Of a DNA stretch of 56,014 nucleotides, positions 8,512 through 16,121 are shown in pieces. The notes beneath the pieces are model-generated. The model ran no database searches and was not told where the DNA came from. It was given only the letters and a program-made list of their open reading frames with translations. Position 1 is the stretch's first letter. Each line of letters begins with the position of its first letter. The DNA lies in NCBI RefSeq assembly GCF_000176015.1, contig NZ_ACYY01000022.1:1-56014 (forward strand). The letters run 5' to 3'. The translations under genes and the position numbers were made by a program. The DNA is from Rhodobacter ferrooxidans (GTDB lineage: Bacteria; Pseudomonadota; Alphaproteobacteria; Rhodobacterales; Rhodobacteraceae).

Positions 8512-8578
8512 CCTTGCTCCGGTAGGTCATTTCACACAGGTCGCCCTGTGCGGGCTGGCATTCCGGGAGTAGGACGTC

Positions 8579-8815
8579 GTGAAAGATGACTGGCTAGTTG
8601 AATTGCTGACCGAGCTTGAAGCCCATGCATCCAAAAACGGTCATTCCCACCTCTACCCGATCCTGGAAAAGGCATTCGAAGCCGCCGCCCGCGAGCTGAA
8701 AACGACAAAGCCCATCCCCGGTCGTATCCTGCCGTTCTGTCGTTCCGAGCCAAAGACCGCTGATCAATCGGACAGGCAGCCGACTGGCGACCTGGTGGCA
8801 TTCCAGCAGCGTTAG
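8579..8815 (+). CDS. Small helical protein, family A
   Basis: A 78-residue protein beginning at a GTG (8579), preceded by GGGAGTAGGA. The N-terminal 45 residues form a two-helix unit, DDWLVELLTELEAHASKNGH then LYPILEKAFEAAARELK, followed by IPGRILPF and a polar tail. It is paralogous to the products at 8843 and 7330. The next gene starts 27 bases after its stop, so the two are probably co-transcribed. No catalytic motif is seen; an adaptor or regulatory role is conceivable but unproved. Confidence 0.6.
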   Translation: MKDDWLVELLTELEAHASKNGHSHLYPILEKAFEAAARELKTTKPIPGRILPFCRSEPKTADQSDRQPTGDLVAFQQR

Positions 8816-8842
8816 AAACTCAAGAGAATACGGGGACTCCCT

Positions 8843-9052
8843 ATGGCAGCACATGACTGGCTTGGCGACATGCTGCAAGAAATGGCGAAGTATTCCAAGC
8901 TGAACGGCCTGGATCGGATTGCGGTGGCGATCGAAGCCGCGCGGAGCATCGCGGCCGAAGACCTCACCGACAATGCATCCCGGAATGTTATTGCCTTCCC
9001 GTTTCCCCCGCGTTGCGGTCCTGCCGGTGGGCGCCAAGCGCCTAACTCCTGA
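8843..9052 (+). CDS. Small helical protein, family A
   Basis: A 69-residue protein from the ATG at 8843 with GGGGAC upstream. MAAHDWLGDMLQEMAKYSKL then NGLDRIAVAIEAARSIAAED repeats the layout of the protein at 8579, and it likewise ends with a hydrophobic VIAFPF before a polar tail. Presence of three copies of this layout in 1.7 kb argues for selection rather than chance open frames. Function is unknown. Confidence 0.6.
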   Translation: MAAHDWLGDMLQEMAKYSKLNGLDRIAVAIEAARSIAAEDLTDNASRNVIAFPFPPRCGPAGGRQAPNS

Positions 9053-9421
9053 ATTTCAGACTACCTTTGCTTGGAAGCGTTAGGCTCCCATGCGGTTCGG
9101 TTGGCCGACCTTGGCAGCAGAATTTTCCGTGGACCTGGTCAGTTCGGAACGTTGGACACGGCCAGCTTGTCTGGCGAAATCCGTTTCAACCCTGACCGGA
9201 CAAACTCTGACCGGTCTTCGCCCGAAAAGTCACAAGGCTTACAATTCGCGGGCATGAGCAGGAAATGCTGTTTCGCGAAGCGCCAATCTCGGGAAACATC
9301 GATTCGACATAGGCTCAGGATCGTGTGGCCCAGGGCTAGATCGGCGTCGGAGGAGTTCTGGAGTGTGGCTAGGCTTCAAGACTAACTCCGCTCGATAGTA
9401 TCGGGAGAGGTTGTCCGCGAA
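9053..9421. other. Gene-free stretch
   Basis: About 370 bases. One plus-strand frame (9071-9385) is open but has no ribosome site and no recognisable composition, so I leave it out. The stretch includes several TGACCGG/CCGGTC-like boxes around 9195-9215 that could be protein-binding sites, without further support. Confidence 0.4.
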
Positions 9422-9844
9422 ATGAGCTACAGTTTGACAATCCTCCCAGAAAAGCGCTTGGCCTTGTTTCAGTTCGTCGGGGAAATGAACGTCGCGAATT
9501 GCCGCCAGTCCTTCGTTGAGTATGTCAAGCACGAGCTGTTCCGATCCGAATATGTCATGCTGGTGGACACCCGCGGGGTCACAGTCGCCCAAGCAACGTT
9601 CTCCGAGATTTTCGCTGCTGTGCAGAGCGTAAGCTCCCTGCTTCGGAAATTCGACACCGAAGCCCTCAGCGTCGTCCTTGTTCGAGACGACGTACAGTTT
9701 GGTTTGGCCAGGGTGCTCGAGCAGGTCCTGGATTTTTCAAGCAGGATAAGGATGCGGGTCGTTTACACAGAGGCCGAAGCACTTTCATGCGCGTCACGCC
9801 CAGAGGCAACGCTGTCGCAGTGGATGGCGACAGAAGTGGTTTGA
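9422..9844 (+). CDS. Conserved-looking cytosolic protein of unknown function
   Basis: A 140-residue protein starting MSYSLTILPEKRLALFQFVG. Alternating strands and helices (RLALFQFVGEMNVA, YVMLVDTRGVTV, LSVVLVRDDVQFGLARVLEQ) suggest a small alpha/beta fold, loosely like STAS/SpoIIAA-type domains. GGGAGAGG lies about 13 bases before the ATG, slightly far. No signal peptide or membrane helix. It sits at the end of the small-gene run behind the cyclic-di-GMP enzyme. The STAS comparison is only a fold guess. Confidence 0.6.
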   Translation: MSYSLTILPEKRLALFQFVGEMNVANCRQSFVEYVKHELFRSEYVMLVDTRGVTVAQATFSEIFAAVQSVSSLLRKFDTEALSVVLVRDDVQFGLARVLEQVLDFSSRIRMRVVYTEAEALSCASRPEATLSQWMATEVV

Positions 9845-10263
9845 CGGATCGGCATCAACTCAATCCACTGGGTCCGTAAGGTCTGCGCCACCGGTTCCGC
9901 TATGGCCGCAGAAGGCTCGGGGTCGCTCGGCACATCCCATTGCCATCGTGTCCACTTTCGATCGTGTACACCATCCGACACTCTCGGCCTGCGGCGGAGC
10001 GGCCAGCCGGACTGCTGCGACCAACCGGATCTTGGGATCAGAACTCGATCATGGCGCTCTGCTGCCACAGGGGCTTTCGGCGTTGGGGAGAGCAGTCCTC
10101 AACCAAAAGCAAAACAGGTCTATCGGAAAAAGCAGTTTCAGCGGCTGAAGGCGCGACAGCGCCTCTTATGTCGTTGTGTCCGGTCACTTACCCCGCACCG
10201 TCGAGGCGCGGACTGCAGGCGGTTTGAGCACACATCATCCTCGGTTCATTAGAGGATGTTTCA
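9845..10263. other. Gene-free stretch with a small hairpin
   Basis: About 420 bases. Overlapping short frames on both strands look like shadows. AGGCGC-GACA-GCGCCT near 10148-10163 forms a short hairpin without a T tract. Nothing else is recognisable. Confidence 0.4.
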
Positions 10264-10266
10264 GTG

Positions 10267-10866
10267 ATGGCTTTGCCCGCCCGCGTTTATCTGACCCTTC
10301 ACGAAACCTCAGCGCGATGGGGGTGCAACATCGCAGATGTCGCGGGGTGGGCCGATGCAGGCAGGTTCCGCATCCTGACGGGCATTACCGCGGTCCGTTG
10401 TGGCGACGAGGTCATCGCAGGCAAGGTTACCTTGTCGCCGATGGAGTTGATGCCGCTTTTCCGGCGTTGCGGAACGGGGCCTTCCGAAGGGATCATGCGG
10501 CGCATTCAGCCTGCCGGGCGTCAGGATTGGTTGCTGATCACCGATCCAGTGTGCGGCATAACGGTGGCGGTGGCTGATATGGTGATCATGGCCGAAGAGG
10601 TTCACGCCTTCGAGGACGAGAACGACATGATCCGACGTGTGGCGGCCGGGCCCGGAGTTTCAACTTCCTATGATTGGGAAGGGATGAACATCGCGCTGAT
10701 CGTGCGCATTTTCGATCACGGTCTGCCCGACACCCAAGCCGACCTGGTTGCCGAGATGCAGGAGTGGTTCGCGGACCGGTCGGACGGCAAGAAGATGCCC
10801 GATAGTCGCAGCATCCGGCGGCGGATCACGCCGATATGGAGAGCGTTGCAACGCGGGGACGCTTGA
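10267..10866 (+). CDS. Helix-turn-helix-like protein of unknown function
   Basis: A 199-residue protein (a GTG three bases earlier is an equal start; GAGG lies upstream). The N-terminus YLTLHETSARWGCNIADVAG followed by WADAGRFRI looks like a helix-turn-helix of the excisionase/MerR type. The rest is unrecognised, with a second helical unit near the C-terminus (DLVAEMQEWFADRSDGKKMP then SIRRRITPIWRAL). It is convergent with the integrase gene, 25 bases away, so it may sit at the edge of the integrative element or just outside it. A DNA-binding regulator is the most likely role. Confidence 0.6.
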   Translation: MALPARVYLTLHETSARWGCNIADVAGWADAGRFRILTGITAVRCGDEVIAGKVTLSPMELMPLFRRCGTGPSEGIMRRIQPAGRQDWLLITDPVCGITVAVADMVIMAEEVHAFEDENDMIRRVAAGPGVSTSYDWEGMNIALIVRIFDHGLPDTQADLVAEMQEWFADRSDGKKMPDSRSIRRRITPIWRALQRGDA

Positions 10867-10891
10867 TGATCTCGGTCCGTGCCTGTCCGGA

Positions 10892-12175
10892 TCACGCGGT
10901 CTTTCGGCCACCTTGATCATCGGCATCGTGAACCAACCGGGGCTTTGGCCGGAAGGCGCTGGCGACCGCGTCCACCCCGGCGCGCAGGGGCGAGTCCATC
11001 AGGTGGGCATAGCGCAGGGTCGTCTGCATCTGACTGTGGCCCAGCAGCTTGCCGATCATTTCCAGTGAAGCGCCACCGCTGACAAGCAGGGATGCAAAGG
11101 TGTGGCGCAGGTCGTGGATGTGGACTTCCTGCAGCCCACACTCCTGCTGGATCTGCGCCCAGAACCGCCGCACCTCCTGCACCGGCTGGCCGGGCGTGTC
11201 GCTGGGGAACAGCCACGGCGTGCCGCGCGGCACCACCAATTGGCGCTGGCGCACGATGCTGGCGGTTTCGTCCGAGATCGGCACACGATGCACCCGGCGT
11301 TGTTTGGTCATGGCGGGCGGCTTTGACCAGCTCATGTGTTCAAGGTTGAACTGTTCGAACCGGGCCTGCCGCACCTCGCCCAGACGAGCGCCGGTCAGCA
11401 TGCACATGCGGATAATGTCGGCAGCGCGGCGGTCCTCGGCAGCATCGAGGGCTGCGGCGAGGCTGTTGATTTCATCCTTCGAAAGGAACCGCTCCCGCGC
11501 TGTCTCAATCCGACGATGGAAGCGCTGGGCAGGGTTGTCCTCGCACCACCCCCACTCGACCGCCAAGGTGAACATCTTGCGCAACACCTCCCCGATGCGG
11601 TTGGCGCGCACTGGCGTTGGCTTTGAGGGCTGCAGTTTCTTGGCGCGGTTATTGGGCTTTTCCTTGTGCGGCCGGGGCCGACCCTCGGCAATCTTGTTCA
11701 AGAGCTTATCGACGTCGGTCGAGGTGATTTCCGTCACCAGTTTCCGGCCCCAGACCGGGGCCACCATCTTGGCCAGCGCAGACTTCTGATCAGACGCGTT
11801 GCGCTCGGCCAGCTTCGGCAGGTGCTGGGCGCAGTAGCGTTCGATCAGATCGTCCACACGCGGCGCTTCGCGCAGCGCCCCGCGCTGGGCCAGAGGGTCA
11901 GCACCGGCATCGATCTCGCGGCGGATTTCCTTGGCTCGCTCGCGCGCCGCCGACACCGACCACTCCGGCCAGCGCCCGAAGGTCATGCGGCGCTGCCGCC
12001 CGGCATGGCGATAATCGAGGGTGAAGGCCCGCCCGCCGCCACGATAAATGCAGGCGGCAAACCCGCGCACATCGGTGTCGAAAATCTGATAGTCGCGCCC
12101 GACAACGGGCACGGCCTCGCGGAGCACTTTTTCTGTGAGTTTAGAACGAACTGGCAGCTTGATGCGTTCGGGCAT
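10892..12175 (-). CDS. int: Tyrosine-type site-specific integrase (DUF4102 N-terminus)
   Basis: A 427-residue protein. The start is placed at the ATG at 12173-12175, because AAGAAGGA precedes it; the ORF could open nine residues earlier. An N-terminal P4-integrase-like arm-binding region (DVRGFAACIYRGGGRAFTLD, RQRRMTFGRWPEWSVSAARE) is followed by a core-binding helix bundle. The catalytic domain has TGARLGEV (Arg, about 262), HDLRHTFAS (HxxR, about 354) and LGHSQMQTTLRYAHL (His and Tyr, about 385). All key residues are present, so it should be active. It recombines the element with the chromosome, probably at sites near its gene. Structured repeats lie immediately upstream. Confidence 0.95.
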   Translation of the reverse strand: MPERIKLPVRSKLTEKVLREAVPVVGRDYQIFDTDVRGFAACIYRGGGRAFTLDYRHAGRQRRMTFGRWPEWSVSAARERAKEIRREIDAGADPLAQRGALREAPRVDDLIERYCAQHLPKLAERNASDQKSALAKMVAPVWGRKLVTEITSTDVDKLLNKIAEGRPRPHKEKPNNRAKKLQPSKPTPVRANRIGEVLRKMFTLAVEWGWCEDNPAQRFHRRIETARERFLSKDEINSLAAALDAAEDRRAADIIRMCMLTGARLGEVRQARFEQFNLEHMSWSKPPAMTKQRRVHRVPISDETASIVRQRQLVVPRGTPWLFPSDTPGQPVQEVRRFWAQIQQECGLQEVHIHDLRHTFASLLVSGGASLEMIGKLLGHSQMQTTLRYAHLMDSPLRAGVDAVASAFRPKPRLVHDADDQGGRKTA

Positions 12176-12249
12176 GCGTTGGATCCTTCTTGCATCCGAC
12201 ATGAGGCGTGGTTCCGCCGCACTATCAAGGCAAGCATGGCAGCTCGGGT

Positions 12250-12502
12250 GGCGGGAAGGCGCAGGGTGGCGGAAAGGACGCTCTCCTTACGCCACCCCTT
12301 GTTTTGTTGAGAATTCAGCGTTGGCGGGGCCGATCATCGGCGCGCCCGACCCTACCCCTCGGCCTCTCCGGTGCCCGACATGCCGTCCGCTAGGCTGGAA
12401 TCGCCGATGTAAGGCATGCCGCACCTGTAAATTCCCCAAGCAAATCAATGGGTGGCAGGGGTGCCGTGCCGGATGCCACCCCCTCTTTGCCCGCCAATGC
12501 TG
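12250..12502 (+). repeat. Structured intergenic repeat, copy B, beside the integrase
   Basis: Matches copy A (2239-2489) over its length and in the same orientation. The hairpin at 12264-12297 has GGGTGGCGGAAAGG facing CCTTACGCCACCC. The shared tail includes CAAGCAAATCAATGGGTGGC and TGCCGTGCCGGATGCC. It lies 75 bases upstream of the integrase start, the usual place for integrase-arm or attachment sites, so a recombination role is plausible but unproved. Confidence 0.7.
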
Positions 12503-12612
12503 GTCAATCACCTGTAAATCCGGGTGTTCGCAGGTGTTTGCAGCTTTGGCGTCCATTTGGCTTGTCGGCCACGGTTGCCCGCCCGGCCGCCCTCTACGCC
12601 GCCCGACGCGCA

Positions 12613-12680
12613 AAACCCAATAAAACAAGGGGTGGCGCGAGGGGGCGTTCCTTTGCGCCACCCTGCGCCTTCCCGCCACC
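12613..12680 (-). repeat. Inverted partial copy of the structured repeat
   Basis: Read on the minus strand this gives GGCGGGAAGGCGCAGGGTGG and the same hairpin (12630-12663), then GTTTTATTG as in copies A and B. With copy B it forms an inverted pair 300 bases apart, between the integrase and the element's first operon gene. Confidence 0.7.
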
Positions 12681-12760
12681 CCTTCGGCCCTGCGCTCACT
12701 GCTCTCTGCAAACGCCCCCCGACGCACAGCGTCGAAGGGGCCTGGAACAGGGAGACCCCA

Positions 12761-13018
12761 ATGCCACGCCTTGGATCGATGCCAGACCCGAAGGACAAAC
12801 CCCGAACGCTGCTGGTCGGCTGGATCAGCCGTCTTGATCTCGCCGTGGAACTCGGCCTGTCGATTGACACGTTGCGCCGGTGGGAGGCCCAGCGCACCGG
12901 TCCTCCTTCCGTCCGCGCCGGGCGGAAGGTCTACTACCGTCGCGCCGCCGTCGAGGAATGGCTGGAGGAGCAAGAGCAGGCCGCCCCGCGTCGCCGTCGT
13001 GTCGGAGGGCGCCGGTGA
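12761..13018 (+). CDS. AlpA-like/MerR-type helix-turn-helix protein, possible excisionase
   Basis: An 85-residue protein starting at the ATG at 12761 with AGGGAG upstream; longer frames upstream run through the repeat and are rejected. The core ISRLDLAVELGLSIDTLRRW then GPPSVRAGRKVYYRRAAVEE is a classic helix_turn_helix_17/AlpA fold: a recognition helix, a wing with KVYYR, and a final helix. The tail is Arg-rich (PRRRRVGGRR). Proteins like this act as excisionases or transcription factors in integrative elements. Its stop overlaps the next start (TGATG), opening a five-gene overlapping operon. Confidence 0.8.
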   Translation: MPRLGSMPDPKDKPRTLLVGWISRLDLAVELGLSIDTLRRWEAQRTGPPSVRAGRKVYYRRAAVEEWLEEQEQAAPRRRRVGGRR

Positions 13019-13257
13019 TGTATCTGCACCCCCGCAAATCCGACTGGCCCGCTGACCGTGTTGCCGAGGCCCGCGCCGTCATCGCCGATGTCGCCCATCA
13101 TAGCGACCACCTGATCCGCCTGGCCTGCAATGTCCTGGCAACCCATGGGGACACCGCTGCCGAGCGCAAGGACGCCCGCGTGCTGCTGATTGTGATCGAC
13201 GCACGGCGTCCGGTGCGGCGCGCCCAGCGCGAAGACAACGGGAGGGCCGCACGATGA
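13018..13257 (+). CDS. Small integrative-element protein, unknown
   Basis: A 79-residue protein MYLHPRKSDWPADRVAEARA..., start overlapping the previous stop by one base. It is helical and Arg-rich (RKDARVLLIVIDARRPVRRA). Its end overlaps the VRR-NUC gene start by four bases (ATGA). No domain is recognised. Its place in a tightly overlapping operon supports it being a real gene. Confidence 0.6.
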   Translation: MYLHPRKSDWPADRVAEARAVIADVAHHSDHLIRLACNVLATHGDTAAERKDARVLLIVIDARRPVRRAQREDNGRAAR

Positions 13258-13646
13258 CGCGTCGTGGCACACCCGAAGCCGATCTTCAGCGCGCCGTGGT
13301 GCAGGCGTTGCGCGTCGCCCTGCCCCGCACCGCCATCATCCACCACTGCGCCAACGAGGTCACCGAACCCGGCCCCCGCGGGGCAAAGCGTCAGGCAATC
13401 CTCGTTGGCATGGGCGTGCATGCCGGTTTTGCCGATCTGATGGTGATCTGCGACGGGCGCATCCTGTTTCTGGAACTGAAGTCCCCCAAGGGTCGATTGC
13501 GCCCCGACCAGGAAGCATTCCGCGATGGCGTGCTGGCACAGGGTTTCGGTTGGGCGCTGGTGCGCAGCCTGGACGACGCGCTGGGCGCTTTGGCCGATCA
13601 TGGCTTCACCAGCTGTGTCCGCCCGGCGCGGAGGGCGGCACCATGA
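13254..13646 (+). CDS. VRR-NUC domain nuclease
   Basis: A 130-residue protein. It begins MTRRGTPEADLQRAVVQALR, then HHCANEV with a following GVHAGFADLMVICDGRILFL and ELKSPKGRLRPDQ. The Asp in ADLMV and the Glu-x-Lys in LELKSP are the catalytic residues of the VRR-NUC branch of PD-(D/E)XK nucleases, and the length is typical for stand-alone phage/ICE members. Such proteins are structure-selective nucleases in phage and mobile-element replication modules. It sits in the operon with a replication-type protein, in line with that role. Confidence 0.85.
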   Translation: MTRRGTPEADLQRAVVQALRVALPRTAIIHHCANEVTEPGPRGAKRQAILVGMGVHAGFADLMVICDGRILFLELKSPKGRLRPDQEAFRDGVLAQGFGWALVRSLDDALGALADHGFTSCVRPARRAAP

Positions 13647-14593
13647 GTCATAAAGCCACCGTCTGGGCCATCCAGCAGCGCGGGCTGAAACCTGCCACCA
13701 AGATCGTGCTCTGGTTCCTTTGCGACCGGCACAACCCGGACTTCGGCTGCTTTCCGACGCAGGCGCGCCTCGCCGACGATGCGGAAATGTCGATCTCGGC
13801 GCTGAACGAACACCTCGCAAGGCTCGAGGAATCGCGCCTTATCCACCGGGTCCGAGTCCATGATCCCCGCACCCACAAGCGTCAGGCCACACGCTACATC
13901 CTGGGGTTCGAGGATGGATTTCCACCAGAGCCAACTCCGGAAACCGGAGACGGCTTTGAAGGAACCGACGGGGAACGAGGGGGCGATCCAACTCCGGAAT
14001 CCGGACATGGAGCCATCTCCGGATTTTCGGTAAAGCCATCTCCGGATTTTGCCCAAAGCCATCTCCGGAATCCGGAGACTAACCTTGTAAGAGAACCCCT
14101 AAGTAAACCTGTAAAGGAGGAGGAGGGCGCGCAAGCCTGCGCGGCGATCTCTGATCAGTTTTTCGGGGAAGTGCTGGCAGCGCTGGGCCTCGACCCCGCC
14201 GCCCTGCCCGGCTGGTGGCAAGGCTGGCCGCCCCGGCTGCATGTCCAGCGCTGGCGCGACGAGCTGGGGCTGACGGAGGCGGAAATCGTCACGGTGGCTG
14301 AGGCGTCCCGCCAGGAGCATCCTGCACCGCCCGATGGGCCGAAGGCGCTGGACCGGGCGATGCAGCGCGCCGCCCAGCGCAAGGTCGAAGCAGCCGGGCA
14401 GAAACGGCGTAAACGCAAATCCGAACCGGCACCGGCGGCAAAGCCGATCACCGACTTGCCCGCATTCTACGCCAAGATCGTCAACGCGGACGGATACCTG
14501 CCGGTCAGCGCGATCAACAACACCATGCGCGATGCCATGCTGGGCCGGGGGCTGGTTACCGCCGAACGCCTGCGCGAACGGGGGGTGCGATGA
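13643..14593 (+). CDS. Winged-helix replication-type protein
   Basis: A 316-residue protein starting at the ATG at 13643, overlapping the nuclease gene by four bases. Residues 1-90 form a winged helix typical of phage replication proteins (TKIVLWFLCDRHNPDFGCFP, TQARLADDAEMSISALNEHL, then a wing with RVRVHDPRTHKRQATRYILG). A low-complexity Pro/Gly-rich linker (90-160) carries repeated TPE(S/T)G and SPDF segments. The C-terminal half is helical and basic (QKRRKRKSEPAPAAKP). It probably binds the element's origin or acts as a primosome-like initiator. The repeated CTCCGGA units at 13930-14080 encode the linker. Confidence 0.7.
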   Translation: MSHKATVWAIQQRGLKPATKIVLWFLCDRHNPDFGCFPTQARLADDAEMSISALNEHLARLEESRLIHRVRVHDPRTHKRQATRYILGFEDGFPPEPTPETGDGFEGTDGERGGDPTPESGHGAISGFSVKPSPDFAQSHLRNPETNLVREPLSKPVKEEEGAQACAAISDQFFGEVLAALGLDPAALPGWWQGWPPRLHVQRWRDELGLTEAEIVTVAEASRQEHPAPPDGPKALDRAMQRAAQRKVEAAGQKRRKRKSEPAPAAKPITDLPAFYAKIVNADGYLPVSAINNTMRDAMLGRGLVTAERLRERGVR

Positions 14594-15246
14594 CCCTGCA
14601 AAGACCGATCCGTCACAGTGCGTCTTCAAAGCGCGCGCTGGGCGTGCAGGCGATCCTGGAATGGGCGTTCCGGGTGGAAAAGGCTCAACTCGAGCTGCCG
14701 GTTCGGCGGGATGTCGACGGGGGAGGCTTTGGCTTTGGCATGGAATACGTGCTGATCCAGCGTGCCCGCCTGGGGTGCAAGGTGGATGGTGGACAGCACA
14801 AGATGGGCAGTTACACCCATGCCGATGCCGAAGTCGTGGCCGCAACCCTTGCCGGAATGCCCGACAGATTGGGCGGCAAGCGCATGGCAATCTACGTCGC
14901 AGAGATCGCCCGTGGTGGAATGACACCGGACTGGCTGCCAGGCGCCGTGCCACGTTGCGTGCCGGTGGAAACCAAGCGCAATCAGCATGGCGAACGGTCC
15001 ACGACGATCGTGGTGGGCGTCGAACGCGTACTGCATCGGGGACGCTGGCGCAGTGTCGAGGTCCTCGCTTGCCCGGTCACCTGGCGGCCGCACCCGGAGC
15101 AGATTGCATCGGCACGGCGTGGCTACGAGGATTGGTGGCAAGCGTTGGACTGGGTGCGGGACGGGCTGAAGGCGGGCGGGATGCTGAGGGAGGTAGATGT
15201 GACGGGAGCAATGCCGAAGGTACGGCCGTGGGGGGTTGGATTATAG
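14590..15246 (+). CDS. Integrative-element/phage protein of unknown function
   Basis: A 218-residue protein whose ATG overlaps the previous stop by four bases. Recognisable parts are an N-terminal helix region (SASSKRALGVQAILEWAFRV), GFGMEYVLIQRARLGCKVDG and a Trp-rich C-terminus (YEDWWQALDWVRDGLKAGG). I recall similar proteins next to VRR-NUC genes in Rhodobacterales prophages, but none has a known function. It is the last gene of the element's overlapping operon. Confidence 0.65.
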   Translation: MTLQRPIRHSASSKRALGVQAILEWAFRVEKAQLELPVRRDVDGGGFGFGMEYVLIQRARLGCKVDGGQHKMGSYTHADAEVVAATLAGMPDRLGGKRMAIYVAEIARGGMTPDWLPGAVPRCVPVETKRNQHGERSTTIVVGVERVLHRGRWRSVEVLACPVTWRPHPEQIASARRGYEDWWQALDWVRDGLKAGGMLREVDVTGAMPKVRPWGVGL

Positions 15247-15552
15247 CGTCGCACTGGTCGGTAAGGGCGGAGAGCGGTCTGTGAGGCTGCGGCATCGCAT
15301 CCGCAGAAACAAGCGATAGCAGCCATTCGCGTCGCGCCCCGGGAGCGAAGCGATGCGCAGTTAGCTGGCGGTCACTGCGCCGCCGACCTGGCGGACAGTG
15401 ACCGAAGCAGTTAACCCGAACCACGCGGAGTTAAGCGTGGACATGGTAGAAGCCCCATCTAAAGCGCCAGGATTATGGTGCTTGACGGAAAAGATTCCCA
15501 CTACCAATAAGCTGAGAGAGCAGCGCAGTTTAGCTTTCAAAGGAGGTGTTTG
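15247..15552. other. Intergenic stretch with a long palindrome
   Basis: About 300 bases between the element operon and the cargo genes. The palindrome at 15369-15404 pairs CGGTCACTG with CAGTGACCG and CCGCC with GGCGG inside, with one short bulge. It has no T tract, so it could be a terminator stem, a binding site or a recombination site. AGGAGG at 15541-15546 serves the next gene. Confidence 0.5.
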
Positions 15553-16065
15553 ATGGTTTCAGCTCAAGGCTTTATCGAGCAGTATCTTTTAGGTAGCTTC
15601 TGGCACACGACGTCTAGCGAACGCTTCGAGGGCATTATCAGATCAGGGCTTATTATGGTTGACCCGCCTCTGCCAGAAGCCGAGAGATATGGAGGTATGC
15701 CCTTTGTTCGCTCTCTTGGTGGTGTAAGCCTCTTCGATTTTCCATCTAGCTTTAATTTTGAGATTTACGAAGCCGATGTTCAACTAAACTCGATCGGAGA
15801 ATTCATCCCCTTTAAAAGCTCTTGGGGGCGATCAATCTGGTTGCGAATTGACTCTGAAATGGTGCGGGAAGGCCTTAAGTCAGGAAGGGAGATTCGAGCC
15901 CTCTGGAAGAAAATGGACTCCTCAAGACGGTTCATGGCTGAGGTTGAAGGGGCCCACATTGGGGACATTCCGATAGCGGCCATTCAAGATGCCTTTGAAA
16001 TCGGTGTGGGTGACTCCTGTTGGACCTGCCTCAATCAGTTGCTGTCTCGACGGGACGACCGCTGA
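15553..16065 (+). CDS. Accessory protein of unknown function, possible ART-like fold
   Basis: A 170-residue protein. AGGAGG lies seven bases before the ATG at 15553, so that start is chosen over the TTG at 15550. The opening QYLLGSFWHTTSSERFEGII then RSGLIMVDPPLPEAERYGG follows the H-T...I...G-L layout seen at the start of ADP-ribosyltransferase-like and DarT-like domains. The resemblance is weak and no catalytic Glu is assigned. Base composition is lower in G+C than the element operon, suggesting separate acquisition. It is convergent with the PLD gene. Confidence 0.6.
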   Translation: MVSAQGFIEQYLLGSFWHTTSSERFEGIIRSGLIMVDPPLPEAERYGGMPFVRSLGGVSLFDFPSSFNFEIYEADVQLNSIGEFIPFKSSWGRSIWLRIDSEMVREGLKSGREIRALWKKMDSSRRFMAEVEGAHIGDIPIAAIQDAFEIGVGDSCWTCLNQLLSRRDDR

Positions 16066-16121
16066 CGCAGAAGTGCGCAGCCGGAGTGACTGGAGGCGCA
16101 GGAAATAGCCACATGTTTACC

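Noticed and set aside
9071-9385. 104-aa plus frame
   Set aside because: No ribosome site or motif; residue usage looks random.
12287-12973. 228-aa minus-strand frame and overlapping plus frames at 12135-12623
   Set aside because: They run through hairpin repeats and shadow the AlpA-like gene; similar pseudo-proteins arise wherever the repeat occurs.
13930-14080. CTCCGGA-type short repeats, considered as a CRISPR or regulatory array
   Set aside because: Irregular spacing with no unique spacers of equal length; they encode the Pro/Gly linker of the replication-type protein.
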